12,584 nt of DNA from Oligoflexia bacterium. Lineage in GTDB: Bacteria; Myxococcota_A; UBA796; UBA2385. The notes below the pieces were generated by a model. That model worked only from the letters and a program-made list of their open reading frames with translations, was not told the DNA's origin and searched no databases. Position numbers and translations under genes: made by a program. Every line of letters begins with the position of its first letter. Position 1 is the stretch's first letter. Location of the stretch: the NCBI GenBank assembly GCA_013152105.1, contig JAADHA010000075.1, forward strand, positions 1,049 to 13,632. The letters are read 5' to 3'. Positions 1 to 6,451 of the stretch are shown here, piece after piece.

Positions 1-552
1 GCGAACTGGGCGGGTTGCCCTGGCGGTCTGTTGCAGTCCGGTGAACCGGCGGTGCTCCAGGGATTGTGCCACGCTATCACCTGGCGCAAGGGGCGGGGAA
101 CGCAGCGCACCGTTGTCGTCGACGGGGAGGCCCCACCGCCGTGCCCGCGGGTGGCTGTCACGCTCTGTGTCGAGATCCCGCTTGTCGGGTCACCGGACGC
201 CACTCGCTCGAAGCAGCGCTCGAAGCCTCGCTCGAAGCTACACCCCACGCCCGCGCCCGCCCATCCGCCGCCCGGTGGACTCTTCGCCGATGACGGACCC
301 CTGCGAGCCGGTCCACAGGTCGCCGCGACGGGTCTGCTCGGCACGCGCCTGCGAAGCTGGCGTCTGTCCGCGGTCGAGCCCGGGACCCTGGTCAACACTG
401 GCGGCGGCGATTGTGCCTCGGCCCTCTTGCTGGCCAAGAGCGCCGCGGAGCTCGCCAGACGCCGTCGCGGTGCCGTGCTCGACATTCGCCTCCCGCTGGT
501 CGGCTTCGACGGCCCTCCCACTCGCCACAGGAAGACCTGGTGTCCATCTTGA
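1..552 (+). CDS. murB: Divergent MurB-like protein (UDP-N-acetylenolpyruvoylglucosamine reductase), C-terminal part, 5' end outside window
   Basis: The frame is open from base 1 to TGA 550-552, so the gene starts upstream of the window. MurB reduces UDP-GlcNAc-enolpyruvate to UDP-MurNAc with NADPH and FAD in the cytoplasm. The visible 183 residues begin with ANWAGCPGG, which fits the FAD-binding AGIPGxxGG motif. They end with a MurB C-terminal pattern: PPPGGLFADDGP (family PSAGSVFKNP), LVNTGGGDCASAL (family FIVNTGxATAxDV) and LDIRLPLVGF (family LEPEVRLLG). The identification rests on these patterns and on the next gene being ddl, the usual dcw order. Two expected catalytic residues are not seen: the Ser of GSxF is Gly (codon 277-279), and the Glu of LEPEV aligns with Arg (487-489). 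The YRxSxF segment is also missing, and a low-complexity RSK repeat lies at 205-238. It may be degenerate, repurposed or simply very divergent. Confidence 0.6.
   Translation, partial: ANWAGCPGGLLQSGEPAVLQGLCHAITWRKGRGTQRTVVVDGEAPPPCPRVAVTLCVEIPLVGSPDATRSKQRSKPRSKLHPTPAPAHPPPGGLFADDGPLRAGPQVAATGLLGTRLRSWRLSAVEPGTLVNTGGGDCASALLLAKSAAELARRRRGAVLDIRLPLVGFDGPPTRHRKTWCPS
205..238 (+). repeat. Three copies of a 10-bp unit with 12-bp period inside murB
   Basis: CGCTCGAAGC occurs at 205-214, 217-226 and 229-238, separated by AG and CT. In the murB frame it encodes RSKQ RSKP RSKL. The array lies just before the expected active-site segment of MurB, where the family has a conserved basic RxxxQP stretch, so the repeat may have expanded from that motif. 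Confidence 0.8.
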
Positions 553-1493
553 CTACGCTGCACCCACCCCTTCGAGAGTCCGGCCACGGCCGGGTCGGTG
601 TCCTGATGGGTGGTCTGTCCACTGAACGTGATGTCTCTCTCAAGTCTGGTCGGGCCGTGCTGGCGGCCCTGCTGGACCGTGGTTGGGATGCCGTCGGGAT
701 CGACGTGGGCCATGACCTGCCGGCGCGCCTGCGCGACCAAGGCATCGACCTGGCGTGGATCGCCCTGCACGGACTGTATGGCGAGGACGGCTGCGTTCAG
801 GGCTTGCTGGAGCTGATGGGCGTGCCCTATACCGGCAGCCCTGTGCGGGGATCCGCGGTTGCCATGGACAAGATCGCCACCAAGCAGGCCCTGGCCGATC
901 AGGGACTGTTCATGCCGGGTGACGTTGTCTGGCTGCCCGGCGATCCGGTTCCCCCGGCGATGGCCGGTGGCTGTGTCGTGAAGGTGCCCAGCGGTGGCAG
1001 CACCATCGGCACTTGGGTGTGTGAGGACGCGGCCCAGCTCGAGTCCGCCCTGGTCCTGGCTCAGGCCATGGCCCCGCGCATCCTGCTTGAAGAGATTGTC
1101 AAGGGTGACGAGATCACGGTCGCTGTCCTAGACGGCCTGTCCCTGCCGGTGGTCGCGATCCGTCCACGGTCGGGCTTCTTCGACTTCAAGGCCAAGTACA
1201 CCAAGGGCCAGACCGATTACTTGGTTCCGGCGCCGCTGCCCGAGTCTACTTCGCGGCTGGCCAGGGATCACGCGGCCCGTGCCTACGCCAGCCTGGGCTT
1301 GGCCGGTGTGGCGCGCGCGGACTTCATAGTCGATAAGGACGGTCGCCCATGGTTTCTGGAGATCAACACCATCCCCGGCATGACCGCCACCAGCCTGTCG
1401 CCGATGGCGGCCCAGGCTGTGGGCATCGGCTTCGCAGATCTAGTGGACCACCTCGCTCGCACCGCTCGGCTGCACGTGCGGCTTCAAGGATGA
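540..1493 (+). CDS. ddl: D-alanine--D-alanine ligase
   Basis: An ATP-grasp ligase that joins two D-Ala molecules in the cytoplasm to make the D-Ala-D-Ala end of the peptidoglycan stem peptide. The protein has 317 residues, a normal length for DdlB types. Family motifs are present in order: GRVGVLMGGLSTERDVSLKSG (with the Glu that binds the first D-Ala), HGLYGEDGCVQGLLE, VPYTGS, AMDK, KVPSGGSTIG (nucleotide-binding loop), LLEEIVKGDEITVAVL, FDFKAKYTKG (active-site Tyr), and RADFIVDKDGRPWFLEINTIPGMT with the Mg-binding Asp, Glu and Asn. The start is GTG 540, because AGGAAG at 529-534 lies 5 nt upstream and the frame gives a normal N-terminus; TTG 549 is an alternative. It overlaps the end of murB by 13 bp and the next gene by ATGA, so translational coupling is likely. 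Confidence 0.95.
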   Translation: MSILTTLHPPLRESGHGRVGVLMGGLSTERDVSLKSGRAVLAALLDRGWDAVGIDVGHDLPARLRDQGIDLAWIALHGLYGEDGCVQGLLELMGVPYTGSPVRGSAVAMDKIATKQALADQGLFMPGDVVWLPGDPVPPAMAGGCVVKVPSGGSTIGTWVCEDAAQLESALVLAQAMAPRILLEEIVKGDEITVAVLDGLSLPVVAIRPRSGFFDFKAKYTKGQTDYLVPAPLPESTSRLARDHAARAYASLGLAGVARADFIVDKDGRPWFLEINTIPGMTATSLSPMAAQAVGIGFADLVDHLARTARLHVRLQG

Positions 1494-3862
1494 GGTGGGC
1501 ACCGCTGCTTGGGCCGGCTCTGCTCGTCCTCTCCTGCAAGTCCACGTCGCCCAGCGACACCGCCAGCTTGGCCAACGAACCAGTGTACTGGTCGGGCGAG
1601 GATCAGCGGCCGGCCCTCGACCACAGCTTCTTCACGCGACACGATCTCGGCGATCTGTCCCTGTTCGCCCACTGCGAGGAGGGGCCCGAAGCAGACCGGC
1701 CCGACGCCGCGCATCGGGGACCGCTGGCGGTCGGAAACGGACGGGTCTTCGGGCTGCTGGGCCTGGGGTCACCGCTGAGCAGTCTGCACAGCATGACCGG
1801 CCCCAGCTACGACAAGGGCACCCGCTTCTTCGGCGACCACTGGCTGGCGCTTGAGATCGATGGTGTCGAAGTCCCGCTGGACCGCGAGTGTATCGCCCGC
1901 CCTCGTGGCACCTCTATCGTCGTGACCCGAGCGGACGCCGGCGATGTCACCTTGTACACGGTCGATGTGGCACCTGCCCCGACGGCCGATCCTCCCTTGC
2001 CCGTGATCGCTCGCTTCCTGCTGGTAGACAGCGCCAGCGCCCACCGTGTCCGCCTGGTTCACCACGCCTTTCAAACTCTGGAGACGGTCGACGGCGCGCC
2101 GGCCGAGTGGATCAACGACGAGCGCCTGGTCGTGCTGCGCGGTCTCGATGAGGACGGCAGCGCCATGCCCACCGCCATCGATCTGGGGACGGTCCAGGGC
2201 GAGACAGAGTCCACCGTCACCTTCGAATTCGCCGACACCGAGGCCGAACTGTCGTCCCTGCATGCGTCCCTGGTCGACGCCGATCCCCAGGCCTGGCTCG
2301 ACGATAGCCTGGCCTGGTGGCGAAGCTGGTCGGCCACCGGAGTGCAGCTTGCTAGTGCGGATCCCCGCGTCAACGATCTCTACGACAGCTTGCGCACGAC
2401 CATCAAGGTTCAGACCAATCTGGATGGTGGGATCTCCCCCATGTCGCGGTACACCGGTGTCTGGCTGCGCGACACCAACGGCCCGGTCCGCTTTTTGTTG
2501 CGCGCCGGCCTTCCAGACGACGCCCAGGCTGCTCTGGACTACTTGCATGCCTGTCATGTGGCGAACGGCGACTATGGAAATTCCTGCACGGGGGCGATCG
2601 ACCTGGACGCCAACACCGAAGAGCCCGACTGGGCCTCGCTTGGGGAGTTCTCCGGACGCACCGCAGCCGAGGGGCCCAGCTATGTGCCCTTGGCCTGGCT
2701 GAACGCGGCCGCCTGGACAGACGATGACAGCGGCTTGGACGAGCGCTGGGACTACCTGGCTCGAGGCTTGCTGGGCCAGGTGATGGATGCCGAGGGGCGG
2801 CAGGGATTCTCGGGCGACGAGACCTGGCGCTTGTTCATGAATGTGTCCTTGGGCTTGGATCTGGAGGTCCCCTGGCAGGACTTTGCCTGGTCCGCGAACT
2901 CCAGCCTGCTGATGCGGGCCGCGGCCCAGCGGCTGGCCGAGGCGGGCAAACGACTGGGCAAGGACGGCGACGTGAAGCTGCTGGAGGCTCGGTCCGGGCT
3001 GGCCGACAATGCCCTGCGTACCTACTTCCTCCAAGATGAAGGCTGGTTGACTCCCTTCATCGTTCACACTGAGTACAACGACTTTTCTGTCGGAGACATC
3101 GGGCCTCATCCCTTCGAGGATGTCAACCTCAAGGCCCTGTGGGCGGGTGCTCTGACTGTGGACGACCCCTTGGCGCTGTCGGACCTCCAGACGCTGCTGG
3201 CTTGGGCCGGGCGTGGCGATGGCACTATCCAGAGCCCTGCCGCGGACACCTATGCCGGGCAAGACCTGTTTGGCATCAAGGTTGAGGAAGGCGTCTGTAG
3301 CGGCATGGTGCCGGGCTACACCTTGTGGACCCTCAACGCCGTGGGGGATCCCCGGGCGAAGGCTGCGTTTGACGCGCTCTACGCCTACGTCGGCCCCACC
3401 GGCAGCTACGCCGAGGCGCTGCTATACGATGACCTCAGCGCCTTGCAGATCAACTACGATCAGACAGGCGCCATCGGGGACATCGCGGCCCGCTTCCGTC
3501 CCTGGGAGGGCTCCATCAACGTCGACGCCATGCTCTCATACCTGCTGGGGGCCGAGCCGATGGACGGTGGGGCCCGCTTCCGTCCCCATCTCCCGGGACA
3601 CCAGCCCAGCCTGGAGGCCAGCCAGCTTCGTGTCGGAGCCTGTGCCGGCAGCCTGCGTCTCGCAGACGATGGTCGCCGGCGATCGCTCTCGTTCTCGGCG
3701 TCCAGCTCGTGCGTGTTGCGCTTGGAGATCCCGACCCCCGTGCCACCGTTTGACCTGGGCGGGGGCACCCTCATCACCTTGCCGGCGGGCGAGCAGCTTG
3801 TGCGCTTCCCGGACCAGCAGCTCGCTGCTGGAGACAGCCTGACGGTGGCCATCGAGTGGTAG
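1490..3862 (+). CDS. Predicted lipoprotein with six-hairpin (alpha/alpha)6 glycosidase-like fold
   Basis: The 790-residue product starts with a lipoprotein signal: MRWAPLLGPALLVLSC with lipobox VLSC, Cys16 as the likely lipidation site and Lys at +2. It is therefore probably outer-membrane anchored and periplasm- or surface-facing. Residues about 65-260 look beta-rich. Residues about 270-680 have the Trp- and Asp-rich helical pattern of six-hairpin glycosidases, including SRYTGVWLRDTNGPVRF (W325, D328), EGPSYVPLAWLNAAAW (near 393) and GSINVDAMLSYLLG (near 676). The last 110 residues look like a beta-sandwich. This architecture resembles GH15, GH65 and GH94 relatives, but I cannot assign a family, substrate or catalytic pair. 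ATG 1490 overlaps the ddl stop as ATGA and has only AAGGA directly before it, so coupled translation is likely. Its place in the dcw cluster suggests, without proving, a role at the wall or in envelope glycans. Confidence 0.72.
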   Translation: MRWAPLLGPALLVLSCKSTSPSDTASLANEPVYWSGEDQRPALDHSFFTRHDLGDLSLFAHCEEGPEADRPDAAHRGPLAVGNGRVFGLLGLGSPLSSLHSMTGPSYDKGTRFFGDHWLALEIDGVEVPLDRECIARPRGTSIVVTRADAGDVTLYTVDVAPAPTADPPLPVIARFLLVDSASAHRVRLVHHAFQTLETVDGAPAEWINDERLVVLRGLDEDGSAMPTAIDLGTVQGETESTVTFEFADTEAELSSLHASLVDADPQAWLDDSLAWWRSWSATGVQLASADPRVNDLYDSLRTTIKVQTNLDGGISPMSRYTGVWLRDTNGPVRFLLRAGLPDDAQAALDYLHACHVANGDYGNSCTGAIDLDANTEEPDWASLGEFSGRTAAEGPSYVPLAWLNAAAWTDDDSGLDERWDYLARGLLGQVMDAEGRQGFSGDETWRLFMNVSLGLDLEVPWQDFAWSANSSLLMRAAAQRLAEAGKRLGKDGDVKLLEARSGLADNALRTYFLQDEGWLTPFIVHTEYNDFSVGDIGPHPFEDVNLKALWAGALTVDDPLALSDLQTLLAWAGRGDGTIQSPAADTYAGQDLFGIKVEEGVCSGMVPGYTLWTLNAVGDPRAKAAFDALYAYVGPTGSYAEALLYDDLSALQINYDQTGAIGDIAARFRPWEGSINVDAMLSYLLGAEPMDGGARFRPHLPGHQPSLEASQLRVGACAGSLRLADDGRRRSLSFSASSSCVLRLEIPTPVPPFDLGGGTLITLPAGEQLVRFPDQQLAAGDSLTVAIEW

Positions 3863-4151
3863 TCTTCCCTGCACACGGCCTGGGCACATGAACTGCTGTG
3901 ATCTCGGGTACTTCGACTTTGTTCAGAGCTGAGCGAAAAACCTCTACTCTTGCCTTGTCAAGGCTGGCCGCGCGCGGTAGGGTTTCTCTACCGCGTTGAA
4001 CCCGATTCTCGGTTCCCTCAGCGCGGACCTCGACCACCCTCTGGTCGCGTGGATCTCCCCGATCCATAGCGCTCATCCTCTCGCGCATCTTCGCTGCCTT
4101 CGACTCCCTCCCCGCTCCCAACGCGCTCTTCTTCCCCGCGCAACCGCAGCC
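3863..4151. other. Intergenic region before ftsQ with two hairpins and a pyrimidine-rich leader
   Basis: This is the only long break in the dcw cluster. The first 90 bases are richer in A and T than their surroundings and include GAGCGAAAAAC at 3931-3941; they could hold an ftsQ promoter, but no convincing -35/-10 pair is visible. GCCTT-gtc-AAGGC (3952-3964) and CGCGGTAG-7 nt-CTACCGCG (3973-3995) are perfect inverted repeats. Neither is followed by a T tract, so they are not ordinary intrinsic terminators. From about 4022 to 4151 the + strand is pyrimidine-rich. This stretch is open in the ftsQ frame back to TTG 3996, so it may be untranslated leader or an N-terminal extension. Confidence 0.5.
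3973..3995 (+). promoter_or_regulatory. Perfect 8-bp hairpin upstream of ftsQ
   Basis: CGCGGTAG (3973-3980) pairs perfectly with CTACCGCG (3988-3995) around a 7-nt loop GGTTTCT. It ends one base before a possible TTG start at 3996 and has no T tract after it. It may be a protein-binding operator or an mRNA leader stem. Which of these it is cannot be told from sequence alone. Confidence 0.4.
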
Positions 4152-4919
4152 GTGAACGACCTTCTACCAAGCTCACAGTCGCTCTTGAAGCGTACTGCAC
4201 GTGTTCTCGCCGCCGGCCTGATCGGTGGCGTGGTCGTGACCGCGCTGGGCCTCGCGACGCACCACGTGGTCGAGGACGCCAGCTTTCGGGTCTACCAGGT
4301 CGACATTCACGGTGCGCAGCGTTCCCGGCCGGCGCAGCTTCGCCACCTGGCCAACATCCCGACCGGGGCGCATCTCGCGACCCTCGACCTGGATGCCATT
4401 CGTCAGGGCGTGCAGCGTCACCCCTGGGTCGCCCGCGCGACGGTCACTCGGATCTTTCCCTCGACGGTCGAGATCGATGTCGATGAGTACCAGCCGGTGA
4501 TGCTGCTGGCCCTGGACAGACTCTGGTATGTCGACGAAACGGGGCATCCGATCAAGGCGGCGCGCAGCGACGATCTGGACTATCCGGTGATCACGGGCGT
4601 CTCCCAGGCACTGGCGGATCAGCACCCGAAGCTGGCCGCGGCCGTCACGGTGGGTGCCTTGCGGGTCTTGCGCGCCTGTGATGGCCAGCCCTTGGCGGCC
4701 GACCAGATCAGTGAGATCCACCACGCACCCAACACCGGCTTCGAGTTGGTCCTGCGAAGCGGCACCCGCCTGGTGGTGGGCGACGAAGATCCCCATCCGG
4801 CCATGGCTAGACTGGCTCGACTGCTTCAGCACGGGGTGGACCTGGACGAACCCCAGCGCATCGATCTGGCCGTCGAGACCGTCGCGGTCGCTACACCTCT
4901 ACCTCCTCTTTCGCCATGA
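4152..4919 (+). CDS. ftsQ: Cell division protein FtsQ (POTRA-domain divisome protein)
   Basis: FtsQ is a bitopic inner-membrane protein that links early and late divisome proteins through FtsB and FtsL. From GTG 4152 the product has 255 residues: a short basic cytoplasmic tail, one membrane segment at about 18-36 (VLAAGLIGGVVVTALGLAT) and a POTRA domain at about 45-113. The POTRA shows FRVYQVDIHGAQRSRPAQL, then HPWVARATVTRIFPSTVEIDV, typical of FtsQ. The periplasmic part ends with QRIDLAVETVAVA, like the family's C-terminal beta strand. The start is uncertain: no Shine-Dalgarno is seen before GTG 4152, and the frame is open back to TTG 3996 (307 residues). I prefer 4152 because it gives a normal tail and the upstream part is pyrimidine-rich and low in complexity. 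The stop overlaps a possible ftsZ ATG at 4916 (ATGA). ftsA, usually next, is absent. Confidence 0.88.
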   Translation: MNDLLPSSQSLLKRTARVLAAGLIGGVVVTALGLATHHVVEDASFRVYQVDIHGAQRSRPAQLRHLANIPTGAHLATLDLDAIRQGVQRHPWVARATVTRIFPSTVEIDVDEYQPVMLLALDRLWYVDETGHPIKAARSDDLDYPVITGVSQALADQHPKLAAAVTVGALRVLRACDGQPLAADQISEIHHAPNTGFELVLRSGTRLVVGDEDPHPAMARLARLLQHGVDLDEPQRIDLAVETVAVATPLPPLSP

Positions 4920-5041
4920 TGGACCCCGTTCTCCCCCCCTCATATTCTCCCGATTCCTCACCGCTCCTCACACTCTTCCCCAGCCCAATGTCATCCCGAC
5001 CCGCGGCCCGCGGTCACAGGGCAGCCCCGGAGGCCCCTCCC
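4885..5041 (+). other. Pyrimidine-rich segment from the end of ftsQ to the ftsZ start
   Basis: From about 4885 to 5000 the + strand is strongly C/T-rich (for example CCCCGTTCTCCCCCCCTC at 4924-4941). It contains ATGATG at 4916-4921 overlapping the ftsQ stop. The following frame runs into ftsZ and would add 42 Pro/Ser-rich residues to its N-terminus. Because GGAGG sits before ATG 5042, I read this as an unstructured leader rather than coding sequence, but an alternative long FtsZ is possible. Confidence 0.5.
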
Positions 5042-6166
5042 ATGATTGACATCGTCGAAAACGAACTCAGCAAGGCCCAGATCCGCGTCATCGGCGTTGG
5101 CGGCGGCGGCGGAAATGCCGTGAACAATATGATCTCCAGCGGGATGACCGGCGTCGAATTCGTCGTCGTCAACACCGACGCCCAGGACCTGAAGCGGTCC
5201 CTGGCGCCGTGGCGCTTCCAGCTCGGCAATCAGCTCACCAAGGGGCTGGGGGCCGGCGCCAACCCCGAGGTCGGCCGCGAAGCGGCGCTCGAGGACCGCG
5301 AGCGGATCATCGAGCTGGTGTCGGGCTGTGACATGGTCTTCGTCACGGCCGGCATGGGCGGCGGTACCGGAACTGGCGCCGCACCGGTCATCGCGCAGGT
5401 CGCGAAAGAGGCCGGGGCGCTGACGGTCGCCGTCGTGACCCGTCCCTTCCACTTCGAGGGCCGGCGTCGCCGCAAGCAGGCGGAAGAGGGCATCGAGTTC
5501 CTGCGCCAGAACGTGGACACCCTGATCACGATCCCCAATCAGCGTCTGATCAGCATGGCCACTGAACGGACGACCATGCGCGAGGCCTTTGGTCTGGCCG
5601 ACCGGGTGCTGTACCAGGCTTGCAAGGGCGTGTCGGACCTGATCAACTTCGAGGGCATCGTCAACGTCGACTTCGCTGATGTGCGGACGATCATGACCAA
5701 CAAGGGCCTGGCCCTGATGGGCGTGGGCACTGGAACCGGCACCCACAAGACGGTCGAAGCCGCGCAGCAAGCGATCAACAGCCCCCTGCTGGATGACGTG
5801 AGCATCGCTGGCGCTACCTCGGTCTTGATCAACATCACCGGCAACAGCGATCTCACCATGTACGAGATCAACGAAGCCAGCACGATGATCCAGGAAGAAG
5901 CCCACGAAGACGCCAACGTCATCTGGGGTTGGGTCATCGACGACACGATGAAGGAAGACGCGCAGGTCACGGTCATCGCGACGGGCTTTGAAGAGAAGCA
6001 GCTTGTTCTGGCTCCGCCGGTCGAGGTCGCGCTGCAACGGGCGATCAATGACCGCTCGGGCGGTGGCTGGCGGCAGGGTGGTGGCCGGTCCAAGACCGGT
6101 TCGATGGTCTCCGGCCTGGACCAGAACGCCTACGACATCCCCACGTTCAGCAAGAACGGCGGCTGA
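5042..6166 (+). CDS. ftsZ: Cell division GTPase FtsZ
   Basis: FtsZ is the tubulin-like GTPase that polymerises into the cytoplasmic Z-ring and guides septal wall synthesis. The 374-residue product contains RVIGVGGGGGNAVNNM at 15-30, NTDAQDLKRS, the G-box GGGTGTG at 106-112, RPFHFEGRRR, IPNQRL, the catalytic-loop region NVDFADV at 208-214, NKGLALMGVGTGTG and ATSVLINITG. It ends with a short linker of about 40 residues and a C-terminal tail peptide AYDIPTFSKN (363-372), the form that binds FtsA or ZipA-type partners. ATG 5042 is chosen because GGAGG (5029-5033) lies 8 nt upstream and the N-terminus matches the family. An upstream in-frame ATG at 4916 would add 42 unusual residues. It lies directly downstream of ftsQ, with no ftsA between them, although the FtsA-type tail peptide is kept. 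Confidence 0.97.
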   Translation: MIDIVENELSKAQIRVIGVGGGGGNAVNNMISSGMTGVEFVVVNTDAQDLKRSLAPWRFQLGNQLTKGLGAGANPEVGREAALEDRERIIELVSGCDMVFVTAGMGGGTGTGAAPVIAQVAKEAGALTVAVVTRPFHFEGRRRRKQAEEGIEFLRQNVDTLITIPNQRLISMATERTTMREAFGLADRVLYQACKGVSDLINFEGIVNVDFADVRTIMTNKGLALMGVGTGTGTHKTVEAAQQAINSPLLDDVSIAGATSVLINITGNSDLTMYEINEASTMIQEEAHEDANVIWGWVIDDTMKEDAQVTVIATGFEEKQLVLAPPVEVALQRAINDRSGGGWRQGGGRSKTGSMVSGLDQNAYDIPTFSKNGG

Positions 6167-6187
6167 GACCGTCGCTTCTTGCGGGTT

Positions 6188-6408
6188 CGGGCGCTGTTGT
6201 TCGCGCCTGCATCGCGACTCCCGGCACCACCTGGTGTCGGGGATATCACCTGAGACATTCCCGTCTGTCCAGGTGATCCGCAGAAGCTGATGTGGAGCGG
6301 ACCGTTCGCACGAGCGGTCCGTCAGCCGACGCAAGTTGGATGGAGACGCTGAGACGGGTCGTGCACCTCTGCCCGCCCTTCTGGTTCGCCAGGGGGGCGG
6401 GTTCTTTT
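6188..6408 (+). ncRNA. Candidate structured RNA or structured ftsZ 3' UTR (four hairpins plus terminator)
   Basis: Between the ftsZ stop and the terminator, successive stems can be drawn on the + strand: 6188-6194/6203-6209 (7 bp with one G-T), 6220-6228/6233-6241 (9 bp, loop ACCT), 6245-6252/6270-6277 continued by 6253-6256/6263-6266 (12 bp with a 3-nt bulge) and 6298-6307/6312-6321 (10 bp, loop GCAC, two G-T). The intrinsic terminator follows. No ORF worth calling lies here. It does not look like tmRNA, 6S, SRP RNA or RNase P RNA. It could be a 3' UTR or a small RNA released from the ftsZ transcript. Short hairpins are common in GC-rich DNA, so this is a candidate only. Confidence 0.35.
6372..6408 (+). 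terminator. Strong Rho-independent terminator after ftsZ
   Basis: CCCGCCCTTCTGG (6372-6384) pairs along all 13 positions with CCAGGGGGGCGGG (6389-6401), including two T-G wobbles, around a TTCG tetraloop (6385-6388). The tract TTCTTTT (6402-6408) follows at once. It should end the dcw transcript and isolate the downstream gene, whose ATG is 44 bases further on. Confidence 0.93.
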
Positions 6409-6451
6409 CCGTCGATGGGCGCATTCCGCGCGGAGGTGATAGGTTGGTCCA

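Noticed and set aside
411..539. Upstream in-frame extension of ddl
   Set aside because: The extra residues are Arg/Pro-rich and overlap murB deeply. GTG 540 has a ribosome site and gives a normal Ddl length.
1349..1489. Upstream in-frame extension of the lipoprotein gene
   Set aside because: It lies inside ddl and would bury the lipoprotein signal. ATG 1490 places the signal sequence at the N-terminus.
1769..3262. Long open frame on the minus strand (497 codons) opposite the glycosidase-like gene
   Set aside because: It is a shadow of a GC-rich gene. Its translation is low-complexity Gly/Gln/Arg/Val without family motifs, while the + strand has a signal peptide and fold patterns.
3919..3950. 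Possible ftsQ promoter TTGTTC ... TACTCT
   Set aside because: The spacing is 20 bp and both boxes are poor matches, so I could not support it as a promoter.
4991..6424. Long open frame on the minus strand (477 codons) opposite ftsZ
   Set aside because: ftsZ on the + strand is certain from its motifs. The antisense frame has no recognisable domain and runs through the ftsZ terminator.
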